A stretch of 20,227 bases of DNA, taken from positions 1 through 20,227 of the forward strand of contig JAHJQQ010000045.1 of NCBI GenBank assembly GCA_018819175.1, in the 5' to 3' direction. Made by a program: the position numbers and the translations under genes. Positions 1-7,652 of this stretch are shown here, piece after piece. The first letter of the stretch is position 1. Every line of letters begins with the position of its first letter. The DNA comes from Gammaproteobacteria bacterium (GTDB taxonomy: Bacteria; Pseudomonadota; Gammaproteobacteria; Thiohalobacterales; Thiohalobacteraceae). Under the pieces are notes generated by a model. It worked only from the letters and a program-made list of their open reading frames with translations. It was not told where the DNA came from and made no database searches.

Positions 1-178
1 AGCAGATGCAAGGCGCAGACGGGCGACTCGAAGCGAAGCGGAGAGAACGGCGCCAGCCGGCCCGAAGGGCGAGGTGCGCAGCACCGAGTAAAAAACGGAG
101 TTTACACAGCGTAAATGAGTATTTTGAGCCCGGCTGCAACGCAGCAGATGCCGCTTCAGCGAATTAATCAGAGGTTCC
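1..178 (+). repeat. MITE-like palindromic element, copy 1 (left end cut by window edge)
   Basis: This is the right-hand part of the dispersed element seen whole at 12102-12248. Outside a 64-bp insert it matches that copy almost base for base. It shares the AAAAAACGGAGTTTACAC core, the stretch TGAGTATTTTGAGCCCGG, and the terminal repeat ending TTAATCAGAGGTTCC at 178. The left terminal repeat lies outside the window. It sits about 50 bp downstream of the pentapeptide gene's stop codon. No transposase is encoded, so any movement would need an enzyme supplied in trans, which is inference. Confidence 0.85.
26..89 (+). mobile_element. 64-bp insert nested in palindromic element copy 1
   Basis: Aligning copy 1 with copies 2 and 3 shows an exact 64-bp extra segment between GGGCG and AAAAAACGG. 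It begins ACTCG and ends CGAGT, so its ends form a 5-bp inverted repeat. Inside are smaller palindromes, including GGTGC-GCA-GCACC at 73-85 and CCCGAAGGG at 61-69. Copies 2 and 3 both lack it, which favours insertion into copy 1 over two independent deletions. No flanking target duplication is evident. It could be a second, smaller repeat family riding inside the first. Confidence 0.6.
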
Positions 179-226
179 CTAGCGAAGCAAACCCACCGGA
201 CAGCGAGTATTCAGGAACTGGCAGGA

Positions 227-595
227 TCAAGGCTTGCTTGCGCGCACCGGTATACCGTAACGCATGCGCGTGCCGTGCTCGAGCGACATCAGAATCTCAT
301 CAGCGGCTAGATCCGCAGGGAACAGCGTGCCGGAAAGTTTGGCGCTGTGGATGCTGGCGCCGGCGAGTTTGGCCTTGCTGAGATCCACGCCCCGCAGATC
401 GGTCTGACGGAAATAGCTGTTGCTAAAATCCAGGCCATCGGCATTCAGTTTACGCAAATCCAGACCGCGGAAATCCGTACTGGTCAGATCGCAAGTCTCG
501 CCGGCCGCGCGACGTTCATTGAATTCCTCTGCCTTGCCTGCGCGCAGCAACTGATACATCGGGTCATCTTTGATAGTGGGTGTTTGATCGCTCAT
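227..595 (-). CDS. Small pentapeptide-repeat protein
   Basis: A 122-aa protein. Residues about 35-92 form a run of roughly 11 pentapeptides with Leu or Phe at the central position (for example TDFRG, LDLRK, TDLRG, VDLSK, AKLAG). This pattern folds as a right-handed quadrilateral beta-helix. The short flanks are a polar N-terminus and a C-terminal tail of about 30 residues. No signal peptide or membrane helix is visible, so it is probably cytoplasmic. It starts 53 nt after the stop codon of the RND pump gene on the same strand, with GGGGAT just upstream of the ATG, so it may be the last gene of that operon. Some pentapeptide proteins (Qnr, MfpA) mimic DNA and bind gyrase. This one has far fewer repeats than those, so no such role can be assigned. 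Molecular function unknown. Confidence 0.85.
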   Translation of the reverse strand: MSDQTPTIKDDPMYQLLRAGKAEEFNERRAAGETCDLTSTDFRGLDLRKLNADGLDFSNSYFRQTDLRGVDLSKAKLAGASIHSAKLSGTLFPADLAADEILMSLEHGTRMRYGIPVRASKP

Positions 596-648
596 GCGTT
601 ATCCCCATAGGTCGAAAGATCAATGGCGGTGTTGAATTCAGTGGGCCG

Positions 649-3600
649 TCAATCGGCAACTGCTGCGGTGGCGGTATCCGGTTGGAACCAGATATAGATT
701 ATCGGGATCAGCAGCAGCGATATCAGCAGCGAAAAAGATAAACCATAAATCATGGTTTGGGCCAGTGGCTGGAGCATTTCCGCGCCTTCACCCAGGCCGA
801 GTGACAGTGGCAGCAAGCCGAAGACTGTGGTCAATGTGGTCATCAGGATCGGTCGCAGACGCAGCTCTCCGGCACGGATAATGGCCTTATGCACCCCCAA
901 ACCCTGCTCGCGTAATATCTCGATGTATTCCACCAGTACAATGGCGTTGTTGACCACAATACCGGCCAGCATGATCAGACCCAACCAGACCGGCATGGAC
1001 AGCGGCACATCCTGCAGGGGCAGAAACAGCGCAGGTCCGATAATCGCAAACGGCACGCCCAATAGGATCACCAGCGGGTTACGCAGTGACTCATACTGCA
1101 CGGCCATGACCACGAACACCAGGAACAAGGCCAGCGCCAACAGGATCCCTGCCGTCTGCCGGCCTTCCTGCAAGGCCTGGAAGGAACCGACATCATAGGC
1201 GCGATAGCCTTGCGGCATCTCCACGGTATCCAAGCGTTGCTGAGCCATCTGCATCACATCGCTGAGTGCGGCATCACCACTCAGTGAGCCATTGATCTCC
1301 ACCATGCGCTGTTGCTGATAGCGTTCGATTTCAGTCGGTGCCGAGGTCAGGCTGATACGCGCGACATCGCTCAGGCGTACCGCAGGCCGCGCTTTGTCGG
1401 AGGCAAATAGCAATGTGCTTTCGAGATCGGCGAGGGTTTTCAGCGTTGGCTGGGGCAGCCGTACACGAATATCGAATTGACGATCGCCATCGATAAAGTC
1501 GCCGGCGACCTCACCATTCAGGGCAAAACGCAGGGCGGTGCCGATATCGTTCGCATTAAGACCCAGTTGCGAGACCCGTTCGCGATCAAGGTTGATAGCC
1601 AGTTCGTGTTGGCTTTCTTCTCCCGACCAGGACAGATTGCGCAGACCGGGAATGCCCTCCAATGCTGCGAGTGCTTTGGGGCCGAGAGTGTTCAGTATGT
1701 CCAGATCCGGCCCCTGAATGCGGAAGCTGATATCGTCTTCGCTGCCGCCGATGCGTAGCCCGCGTAACCCGGCGACACGCAGGGTCACGTTGTAGCCGAC
1801 CAGTTGCAGTGCTGCGATTTCCTTATCCATGCGCATAATCCAGTCATCTGACGAAACGCTGCGCTGATCCAGCGGTTTGAGTTGAAGCTGTAACGTGGCG
1901 CGACTGGTCAATTCACGCTCGGTGCGGCCGAAGATAAACCCGCCGGTGGTGGTGAACACCGAGGCGACCTCGGCTTGTGCGTGAAACAGGTTCTCCAGCT
2001 GTTTCGCGACAGCATCCATGGTATCCATGGCAGTACCGGTGTCGCCGGTGACACGCACCGTGATGTTGCCGTCATCCAGGCTGGGCAAAAAGATTTCTTT
2101 GCCGGAGAGAAAATTCATTGTGCTCCAGACCAGCAGCGTGGTGAACAGCAACACAGCGGGTACTTGGATAGTTCTGTGTGATATTAGCCAGTTGAGTAGC
2201 CGCGCATAGCCGCGTTGCAGTTTTTCGAGTTGGTGATCAAAGGTTCGCCGCCAGCGGGTTTCGTCGCTGCGCCGCGTCCATAGACGCGTGCCCCAGGCCG
2301 GCACCAGCGTGAGTGCCACCAGCATGGCGGCGAAGATCGCGGCCGATACCGTAATAATCAATTCGCGGAACAGCAGTCCTGTCAGACCAACAATCATCAG
2401 AAAGGGCAATACGGCTGCCAGATTGGTGCTGGTGGAGGCGACTATGGCGCTGTTGACTTCGGTTGCCGCATGCACGCCGGCGGTGAGTGCATCTTCGCCC
2501 TGTTGTTGATGGCGATGGATGTTTTCCAGCATCACGATGGAGCTGTCCACCAGCATGCCGATACCGACCGCCAGGCCGCCGAGGCTCATGATATTCAGCG
2601 TGAGTCCGGTGAGTTCCATTACCGACAGTGTGACCGCGATGGCGATGGGGATGGCGCTGCCAATGACCAGCGTGCTTCGCAGGTCGCCGAGAAACAAAAA
2701 TACCACGGCCATGGCCAGTGCCGCCCCGCTGAGTCCGGCGAGCAGGGCGTTGTTGAGTGCATAGCGCACATAGATGGATTGATCCGACACGGTATGAATT
2801 TCAATATCGTCAGGCAGCAGCTTGTTGTCATGCAGCCAGTTCAGGCGTGTCATAACGGCATCGACCACGGCCACGGTGTTCGCCGTGGGCTGTTTCTGGA
2901 TCGTGAGTTTCACGCCGCCGATACCGTCGAAGCGCACCCGCAGCCGCTCATCTTCGTGGGTATCATTGATCGTGGCCAGCTCGGCGAGTGGCAGACTCCG
3001 GCCATCGGCGATCTGGATCGGCAGTTTGCGTAACTCATCGAGGCTCCGCAGGCGACCGACGGTGCGGCTGATGTACTCGCGTGGCCCGGCGCGTAATTTA
3101 CCCGCAGCGACATCGCGGTTGGCATCACGCAGTCGCTGCACCAGATCATCAGGCGTCAGGCCGATAGCGGCTAAACGTTCCAGGTCCGGCAGTACCTGGA
3201 TTTCCCGCACCAGCCCACCGCCGACTTCCGTGGCGGCGACGCCCGGCAGATTGAGAAACCATTTGGACAGGGTGTAATCGACGAAGCTGCGCAGCTGTAC
3301 CGGATCGAGTTGCGTGGAACTGACCACGAATTCGGCCACGGGGATCTGCTGCGGATCGCTCTTGAAGATGATCGGTGCCTCGATGGTGGTCGGCAGGCTG
3401 CGCTGGGCGCGATCGAGGCGGTTACTGGCATCACGCAGTGCGATATCTATGTCGGTGCCGTATGGAAACGACAGATCCACCTGACTTTCGCCCTCTTTAC
3501 TGGTGGATACCAGTGAGATCACGTTTTCCGTAATGGCGAGCTGTTCTTCCAGGTTGCGGGTGACCTGATCCTCCATGATGCGCGCCGACACTCCGGAGTC

Positions 3601-3789
3601 GAGAATGCGTACGCGCACCTCGGGGTAGACAATATTGGGCAATAGATCGACGGGCAGGCGCAGAGAAAAGAACAATCCGATCACCACCAGCGCCAGCGCG
3701 ATCATGCTCACCCCGACCGGATGGCGAATCGACCAGGCAGCGATGCCGCCGGTGCGTGTTGATATGAGCGGACCGGTCGGTTTGCTCAT
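649..3789 (-). CDS. RND-family efflux pump, inner-membrane permease (AcrB/HAE-like)
   Basis: At 1046 aa this is full length for an RND permease, a proton-driven trimeric exporter working with a periplasmic adaptor and an outer-membrane channel. TM1 is at about residues 24-44. The first large periplasmic domain (about 45-340) contains the conserved DLLPNIVYPEV segment. TM4 carries GIGMLVDSSIVMLENIHR (about 409-426). A second periplasmic domain follows, then TM10 with AGIVVNNAIVLVEYI (from 942). Compared with AcrB, D415 aligns with D407, but D408 is replaced by S416 and K940 by N947, so the proton-relay set differs from AcrB. This is common in less-studied RND branches. It overlaps the adaptor gene upstream by ATGA (3786-3789), implying translational coupling. 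No outer-membrane factor gene is nearby, so a TolC-type channel must come from elsewhere. Substrate cannot be read from sequence. Confidence 0.95.
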   Translation of the reverse strand: MSKPTGPLISTRTGGIAAWSIRHPVGVSMIALALVVIGLFFSLRLPVDLLPNIVYPEVRVRILDSGVSARIMEDQVTRNLEEQLAITENVISLVSTSKEGESQVDLSFPYGTDIDIALRDASNRLDRAQRSLPTTIEAPIIFKSDPQQIPVAEFVVSSTQLDPVQLRSFVDYTLSKWFLNLPGVAATEVGGGLVREIQVLPDLERLAAIGLTPDDLVQRLRDANRDVAAGKLRAGPREYISRTVGRLRSLDELRKLPIQIADGRSLPLAELATINDTHEDERLRVRFDGIGGVKLTIQKQPTANTVAVVDAVMTRLNWLHDNKLLPDDIEIHTVSDQSIYVRYALNNALLAGLSGAALAMAVVFLFLGDLRSTLVIGSAIPIAIAVTLSVMELTGLTLNIMSLGGLAVGIGMLVDSSIVMLENIHRHQQQGEDALTAGVHAATEVNSAIVASTSTNLAAVLPFLMIVGLTGLLFRELIITVSAAIFAAMLVALTLVPAWGTRLWTRRSDETRWRRTFDHQLEKLQRGYARLLNWLISHRTIQVPAVLLFTTLLVWSTMNFLSGKEIFLPSLDDGNITVRVTGDTGTAMDTMDAVAKQLENLFHAQAEVASVFTTTGGFIFGRTERELTSRATLQLQLKPLDQRSVSSDDWIMRMDKEIAALQLVGYNVTLRVAGLRGLRIGGSEDDISFRIQGPDLDILNTLGPKALAALEGIPGLRNLSWSGEESQHELAINLDRERVSQLGLNANDIGTALRFALNGEVAGDFIDGDRQFDIRVRLPQPTLKTLADLESTLLFASDKARPAVRLSDVARISLTSAPTEIERYQQQRMVEINGSLSGDAALSDVMQMAQQRLDTVEMPQGYRAYDVGSFQALQEGRQTAGILLALALFLVFVVMAVQYESLRNPLVILLGVPFAIIGPALFLPLQDVPLSMPVWLGLIMLAGIVVNNAIVLVEYIEILREQGLGVHKAIIRAGELRLRPILMTTLTTVFGLLPLSLGLGEGAEMLQPLAQTMIYGLSFSLLISLLLIPIIYIWFQPDTATAAVAD

Positions 3790-4886
3790 GGTTGCTGTGT
3801 CGGGGCGTCACCCGGTGCGGTGACAATTTCCACCAGATCGCCGGCGGACAGATTGATGAAGCCGCGCGTGATCACGCGGTCGCCATCCTGCAAGCCGTCC
3901 AGAATTTCGATGCGATCACCCAAGGATATGCCACTGGTAACGCGGGTGCGTCGTGCCGTGTTGCTGGCATCGAGAGTGTAAACATATTCACCTTCGGTGT
4001 CGTTGCGCAGCGCGGTGAGTGGAATGGTGCGGCGCTCTTGGATTTCGCCGGGCAGATAAACACGACATAGCTGGCCGGCTTGTGCACCGGGCGGCACCGA
4101 TGTCAGCGCGATTTCCACCATGCCCTGGCGCGAACTCGCGTCAATGGTCGGGTGGATACGTTCAATGCGCCCCGAATATTGAGTGGTGCCGAGGGCGTCT
4201 ATGCGTACCGGTACGGCGTCACCAATCTTTAACGTCGGCAACACCAGCTCAGAGACCGACACTTCGGTGAACAAGGATTGCGGATCGACCAGTGTCAGCA
4301 GATGCGCGAACTTCGGTACCGCATCGCCGGGCTCCACCTTGCGTTCACTGACAATGCCGTCAAACGGCGCGTTGATAGTGGCATAGCCCAGGCGCGTCTT
4401 GAGCAGGGATTCCTCGGCTTCGGCAACGCGCAAGGCGGTCTTGGCCCGCAGCAATTCATCCTCCGAGATCAGTTTGCGCTCGACCAGCCGTTGCAGGCGC
4501 GTCAGATCCTGCTCTGCCTGTTGCCGGGTAGCCTCGGCCTTGTTGAGTTCCGCGCGCAACAGGCGATCATCCAGACGCACCAGCAATGCACCCGCTTTTA
4601 CGGCATCGCCGGCAAACACCGGTAACGCTTCGACGCGGCCTTCTTCCTGACTGTGCAGCCGCACACTGCGGCGTGTGCGCAAGCTGCCGCTGCGCACCAG
4701 CGTCTGTGCCAGCGGCGCGCTGCTCACCACGCTTATGCTGACAGCGACGGGTTTGGCCTTATCAGCATCGTCGGGTTTATTGCCGGTCGATGTATCGCTG
4801 CAGCCCGTGCTGAGACTGAGCAAGGCGGCGCAACCGAAGGCTTGCAATATGCGGGAGAAGAGTGATGTACGCAGTGGTGTATTCAT
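3786..4886 (-). CDS. RND efflux periplasmic adaptor (membrane fusion protein), lipoprotein
   Basis: A 366-aa HlyD/AcrA-type adaptor linking the RND pump to an outer-membrane channel. The N-terminus is a lipoprotein signal with lipobox LSTGC, lipidated Cys29, followed by a Ser at +2. A Lys/Asp-rich linker comes next. The biotinyl-lipoyl half-motifs (around residues 75-108 and 165-200, the latter containing INAPFDGIVSERKVEPGD) flank an alpha-helical hairpin of about residues 110-160 rich in Ala, Glu, Leu and Arg. Beta-barrel and membrane-proximal domains follow. It is first in the operon and overlaps the pump gene by 4 nt. No clear Shine-Dalgarno precedes the ATG at 4886. That start is preferred because it gives a complete lipoprotein signal. 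An inverted repeat lies 39-64 nt upstream and may be an operator. No local regulator gene is linked to it. Confidence 0.93.
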   Translation of the reverse strand: MNTPLRTSLFSRILQAFGCAALLSLSTGCSDTSTGNKPDDADKAKPVAVSISVVSSAPLAQTLVRSGSLRTRRSVRLHSQEEGRVEALPVFAGDAVKAGALLVRLDDRLLRAELNKAEATRQQAEQDLTRLQRLVERKLISEDELLRAKTALRVAEAEESLLKTRLGYATINAPFDGIVSERKVEPGDAVPKFAHLLTLVDPQSLFTEVSVSELVLPTLKIGDAVPVRIDALGTTQYSGRIERIHPTIDASSRQGMVEIALTSVPPGAQAGQLCRVYLPGEIQERRTIPLTALRNDTEGEYVYTLDASNTARRTRVTSGISLGDRIEILDGLQDGDRVITRGFINLSAGDLVEIVTAPGDAPTQQP

Positions 4887-4924
4887 GCACTGATGGTACC
4901 AGCAACCCTGTGCAGGCGGCAGTG

Positions 4925-4950
4925 GGTGGTGATTTTAAACTGAGACCACC
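4925..4950 (-). promoter_or_regulatory. Inverted repeat upstream of the efflux operon, candidate operator
   Basis: GGTGGT (4925-4930) and ACCACC (4945-4950) form a perfect 6-bp inverted repeat with a 14-bp AT-rich spacer containing TTTAAA, a possible -10-like stretch on the minus strand. The spacing and position fit a repressor site, but no regulator gene is adjacent and no convincing -35 was found. It could be chance. Confidence 0.25.
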
Positions 4951-5011
4951 AGGCAGGAGCTTGGTTCAACGTGGCTGGACTGTAGGGAAATGCAGGGATA
5001 GAAGACATAAC

Positions 5012-5037
5012 GCAGGAGTGGGCAGACCTGCTCCTGC
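5012..5037 (-). terminator. Hairpin downstream of the HDOD gene, possible terminator
   Basis: GCAGGAG (5012-5018) pairs perfectly with CTCCTGC (5031-5037), with a 12-nt loop. It starts 22 nt past the HDOD stop codon and lies before the efflux operon on the same strand. There is no T-run, so it may instead be a REP-like palindrome. GCAGGAG-type palindromes are common intergenic repeats in gammaproteobacteria. Confidence 0.35.
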
Positions 5038-5059
5038 AAGTGCCCAGGGCAGGTGGATA

Positions 5060-5965
5060 TCACACACTGTAGAGAATATTCAGCACCTCATCGAAATCCG
5101 CCGCCGTCGCGGCAACGGCCGCGTTAACCACGCCGGCGGATAGTCCGGCTTGCGTCCAATAGACGGCGGGAATCGCCTCGATGATGGGCAGCTCGGTGTC
5201 ATCAAGAATGCGTGGATTGGTGAATCCGCCAAAGGGGTCACGGAGTGCGGTGGCATTTTCCTTTGCCAGGGTTTCCACCTGATGGGCAATCTGATTGGCC
5301 AGTGCGACCAGGGTGGCTTCGAGGCGCGCCTCTTCGGCGACATCGGGTAGGTGGTGAAAGGCCACTGCGATGCGCAGCTCTTTCGGAATCTGCCAGAGGC
5401 TCAACAATTCATAGCCGACCTGGGCGTGGTCGAAGCCGAGTTCTCCACGTTCGGCAGCACAGACTTCTTCGCCCTCGTTCATGCGCTGCTGGATGCGCGC
5501 CGACTCGTCCGGCAGCAGGCTGAAAATCAGTAACCGACCGACATCGTGCAGCAATCCCGCGATAAACAGTCGCTCGGCATGCAGTACGCGCGCCTGTTTG
5601 GCCAGAAAGCGCGCCACCAATGCGCAGTAGACCGAATGTCGCCAGAAGCCGAGCATATCGAAGTGCTCGTTTTCCAGCCCACCGAACACCTCCATCGCGG
5701 CCATCGCCAGGGTGAGATTGCGCAGCTCGGCGATGCCGACCAGATTCACCGCGCGACTGATGGTGTCGACGCGTCCGGGAAAACCGTAATAGGCGCTGTT
5801 CACCAGCTTCAATAGTCGTGTGGTGAGCGCGGGGTCCTGGATCACCAGCTGTCCGAATTCCGCCATATCCGCATAGGGATTATCCGCCAGCTGTTGAATC
5901 CGCAAACAGACTTCCGGCATGGAGAGCAGTTGAACGTTATCGTGAACCAGATCGCGTGGATGCAT
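5060..5965 (-). CDS. HDOD-domain signalling protein
   Basis: A 301-aa stand-alone HDOD protein. The opening NVQLLSMPEVCLRIQQLADN and QDPALTTRLLKLVNSAYYGF segments are the family's hallmark N-terminal helices. Several HD-superfamily metal residues are kept: H110 in FWRHS, H140-D141 in GLLHDVG, H180 in FDHAQVG, and H204-H205. The domain usually serves in signal transduction, often near cyclic-di-GMP or chemosensory pathways. Enzymatic activity is generally not demonstrated for it. No receiver, PAS or GGDEF domain is fused here, and no signal peptide is present. It is transcribed away from ychJ with a shared upstream region of about 107 bp. An overlapping ATG at 5982 is in another frame. The start at 5965 has no strong Shine-Dalgarno, so the exact N-terminus is slightly uncertain. 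Confidence 0.9.
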   Translation of the reverse strand: MHPRDLVHDNVQLLSMPEVCLRIQQLADNPYADMAEFGQLVIQDPALTTRLLKLVNSAYYGFPGRVDTISRAVNLVGIAELRNLTLAMAAMEVFGGLENEHFDMLGFWRHSVYCALVARFLAKQARVLHAERLFIAGLLHDVGRLLIFSLLPDESARIQQRMNEGEEVCAAERGELGFDHAQVGYELLSLWQIPKELRIAVAFHHLPDVAEEARLEATLVALANQIAHQVETLAKENATALRDPFGGFTNPRILDDTELPIIEAIPAVYWTQAGLSAGVVNAAVAATAADFDEVLNILYSV

Positions 5966-6037
5966 GAGCCGGATTAAGTGTCATGAAGGAGGGCAGAAAC
6001 TAGCATCCTGAGCTGTATACGTCCACTTTGGCCCGGC

Positions 6038-6062
6038 TACAATGGCTCCAACTTTGTTGGAG
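6038..6062 (+). promoter_or_regulatory. -10-like box and perfect hairpin overlapping the ychJ ribosome-binding site
   Basis: TACAAT at 6038-6043 resembles a sigma-70 -10 box (5 of 6), with no good -35 at 16-18 bp. Directly after it, CTCCAAC (6046-6052), TTT, GTTGGAG (6056-6062) form a perfect 7-bp stem with a 3-nt loop. The GGAG at 6059-6062 is the apparent Shine-Dalgarno for the ATG at 6073. The stem could hide the ribosome-binding site or serve as a DNA operator near the transcription start. Confidence 0.4.
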
Positions 6063-6072
6063 AGTTGCCTGC

Positions 6073-6552
6073 ATGTCAGAACAGCGAAGCTGTCCCTGCG
6101 GTTCGGGTCAAAACTATGCGCAGTGCTGCGTGGTTTATCATCGCGGTGAGCAGCGGGCTGCGACGGCCGAGGCCTTGATGCGCTCGCGTTATGCCGCATA
6201 TGTATACGCTGACAGCGCCTACCTGTTAAAAACCTGGCACGCGAGCACGCGTCCCGAGCAACTGGCGTTAGCGGATCAACCGGCCTGGCAGCGACTGGAG
6301 ATTCTCGATTGCATCGCTGGGCGGCCCGGAGATACAGAGGGAGTTGTGGAATTCATCGCTCACTATCGGAGCGAACAGGGCCCCGGCTGTCTGCGCGAGC
6401 GCAGTCGTTTTGTTTATGAACAGGGTGCCTGGTTTTATCTGGATGGTGCTGTTGATGGATCAGCTCAATCGAATCCAGCAACCAAAATTGGCCGCAACGC
6501 GCCCTGTCCCTGTGGCAGCGGTAAGAAATTCAAACACTGCTGCGGTCGTTGA
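6073..6552 (+). CDS. ychJ: YchJ-family protein (UPF0225) with two SEC-C zinc motifs
   Basis: A 159-aa protein with a SEC-C motif at each end: C7-x-C9...C18-C19 (CPCGSGQNYAQCC) and C145-x-C147...C156-C157 (CPCGSGKKFKHCC). Between them lies an NTF2-like domain of about 100 residues (ALMRSRYAAYVYADSAYLLKTWH). This is the domain order of E. coli YchJ, which is about 152 aa. SEC-C motifs bind zinc, and in SecA the motif contacts SecB and ribosomes. The cellular role of YchJ itself is not established. I chose the ATG at 6073 over one 45 nt upstream because GGAGAG lies at proper distance and homologues begin directly before the first CPCG. Cytoplasmic, with no signal peptide. It is not obviously in an operon. 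Confidence 0.92.
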   Translation: MSEQRSCPCGSGQNYAQCCVVYHRGEQRAATAEALMRSRYAAYVYADSAYLLKTWHASTRPEQLALADQPAWQRLEILDCIAGRPGDTEGVVEFIAHYRSEQGPGCLRERSRFVYEQGAWFYLDGAVDGSAQSNPATKIGRNAPCPCGSGKKFKHCCGR

Positions 6553-6580
6553 TGCGCGGAACCAGGAATGATTTGCGGCG

Positions 6581-6628
6581 TTGGAGCGTCGTGTAAATAG
6601 CCTATGCTGAATGGAACGGGCAGGAGGG
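6581..6628 (+). promoter_or_regulatory. Weak promoter candidate and strong ribosome-binding site for the HbpS-like gene
   Basis: TTGGAG (6581-6586) and TATGCT (6603-6608), 16 bp apart, make a weak sigma-70-like pair. AGGAGGG at 6622-6628 is a near-perfect Shine-Dalgarno, 6 nt before the ATG at 6635. It decides the start codon against the ATG at 6611, which lies upstream of it. Confidence 0.4.
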
Positions 6629-6634
6629 AATGTC

Positions 6635-7144
6635 ATGCAGAGACTAAATCAGAAATTGCTTATTGGTATGTTGGCCTTGGGGTTGAACGGCGCGGTCAGC
6701 GCCGCTGAGGAACCCGCATTAGTTACTTTTCAGGCGCTCAGCCTGGAAACCGCCCAGGCTCTCGCCAACGCGACGCTGGAGGCCTGCCGCAAGGCGGGCT
6801 TCCAGATTGCCGTCGCGGTGGTGGATCGCTCCGGCGTGCCGCAGGTCGTGCTGCGGGATCGTTACGCCGGTGCGCACACCCCGGACACCGCCACCCGCAA
6901 GGCCTGGACGGCGGCGAGCTTCAATACCGATACCCAGGCCATGGCCGATACGACCCAGGCCGGCAAACCGCAATCCGGCGTGCGGGAAGTGACGCATGCG
7001 CTGATGATCGGCGGTGGTGTGCCGGTGGAAGTGGCGGGGAGTCTGGTCGGTGCCGTGGGCGTGTCGGGTGCGCCGGGTGGTGAGCAGGATGATGCCTGCG
7101 CGCGTAGTGGCCTGGCGGCGATTGAAGACCGCTTGCTGTTCTGA
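6635..7144 (+). CDS. Exported GlcG/HbpS-family protein
   Basis: A 169-aa protein with a classic Sec signal: a charged start (MQRLNQK), a hydrophobic core (LLIGMLALGLNGAV) and a likely cleavage after A23 (VSA-AEE). The mature part is a GlcG/HbpS domain, shown by SLETAQALANATLEACRKAG, VAVVDRSGVPQVVLRDRYAGAHT, the TRKAWTAASF helix, and the C-terminal GGGVPVEVAGSLVGAVGVSGAPGGEQDDACARSGL. HbpS of Streptomyces is an extracellular haem-binding stress protein, and GlcG is found in glycolate operons. Neither context is present here, so the ligand is unknown and periplasmic location is inferred from the signal peptide. The start is fixed by the AGGAGGG upstream. The gene stands alone, convergent with the 95-aa gene downstream. 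Confidence 0.88.
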   Translation: MQRLNQKLLIGMLALGLNGAVSAAEEPALVTFQALSLETAQALANATLEACRKAGFQIAVAVVDRSGVPQVVLRDRYAGAHTPDTATRKAWTAASFNTDTQAMADTTQAGKPQSGVREVTHALMIGGGVPVEVAGSLVGAVGVSGAPGGEQDDACARSGLAAIEDRLLF

Positions 7145-7176
7145 GCGCGTAGCGCCCGGAACGCTGTTAGCGTTGG

Positions 7177-7464
7177 TCAGGAGGACTGCAGTGCCTGGAG
7201 CAACTGCTCCTGGTCTTTGCTGGCCGAGAGCGCCCGACGGATCTTGTTGAAGGCCTCGGCTGCGACCTTGGGATAGGAACCATAGGGCATCATCTTGCCG
7301 TACTTCCAACCGGCGGCCTTGAGCGCGCGCAGTTTGAAATCGGTCCCGCGCACGCCATTACCACCCAGTTCGATCAGCGTTGCCTCAATTTTCAGATGCG
7401 GTGGCTTCTCGCCGCCGATGCGTGAAAAATCATCTTCCTGGACTTCTGCGATATGCGTGGACAT
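7177..7464 (-). CDS. Conserved-looking hypothetical protein, 95 aa
   Basis: I do not recognise a family. The protein is small and soluble, with no signal peptide or membrane helix. The N-terminal half has short beta-like segments (PPHLKIEATLIELGG and TDFKLRALKAAGWKYGKMMPYG). The C-terminal half is helical and charged (AAEAFNKIRRALSASKDQEQLLQALQ). Its codon use and GC level match its neighbours, and it fills the space between two convincing genes. The upstream ribosome-binding site is weak (AAGG about 10 nt before the ATG). It lies convergent with the HbpS-like gene and divergent from the flavin reductase gene. Function unknown. Confidence 0.6.
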   Translation of the reverse strand: MSTHIAEVQEDDFSRIGGEKPPHLKIEATLIELGGNGVRGTDFKLRALKAAGWKYGKMMPYGSYPKVAAEAFNKIRRALSASKDQEQLLQALQSS

Positions 7465-7652
7465 GGAGTGCAGCCTTTTTCATTTGGGAGGAATAATCAC
7501 GCTGTCGATACCAGTATGACAGCCCTGGTTTTGTGTCGGCGATGAATGCCGAATCTTGAACTATTTACCCATGACCGAGGTGGGTACTGGGTGTGGTCTC
7601 GCGCAGTTGTTACTATCCCTGCCAGCCATTCACCAAGCGAGTCCCTATCTCT

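Noticed and set aside
115..381. 88-codon frame starting inside element copy 1
   Set aside because: After the element it runs antisense through the pentapeptide gene, with Arg/Cys-rich composition typical of a shadow frame. Only the element-encoded start is shared with copy 3.
227..595. Qnr-type quinolone-resistance protein
   Set aside because: It has only about 11 pentapeptides in 122 aa, far fewer than Qnr proteins of about 215 aa, and no Qnr loop features.
2470..3033. 187-codon plus-strand frame within the RND gene
   Set aside because: It is His/Asp/Gln-rich shadow coding opposite a conserved pump gene.
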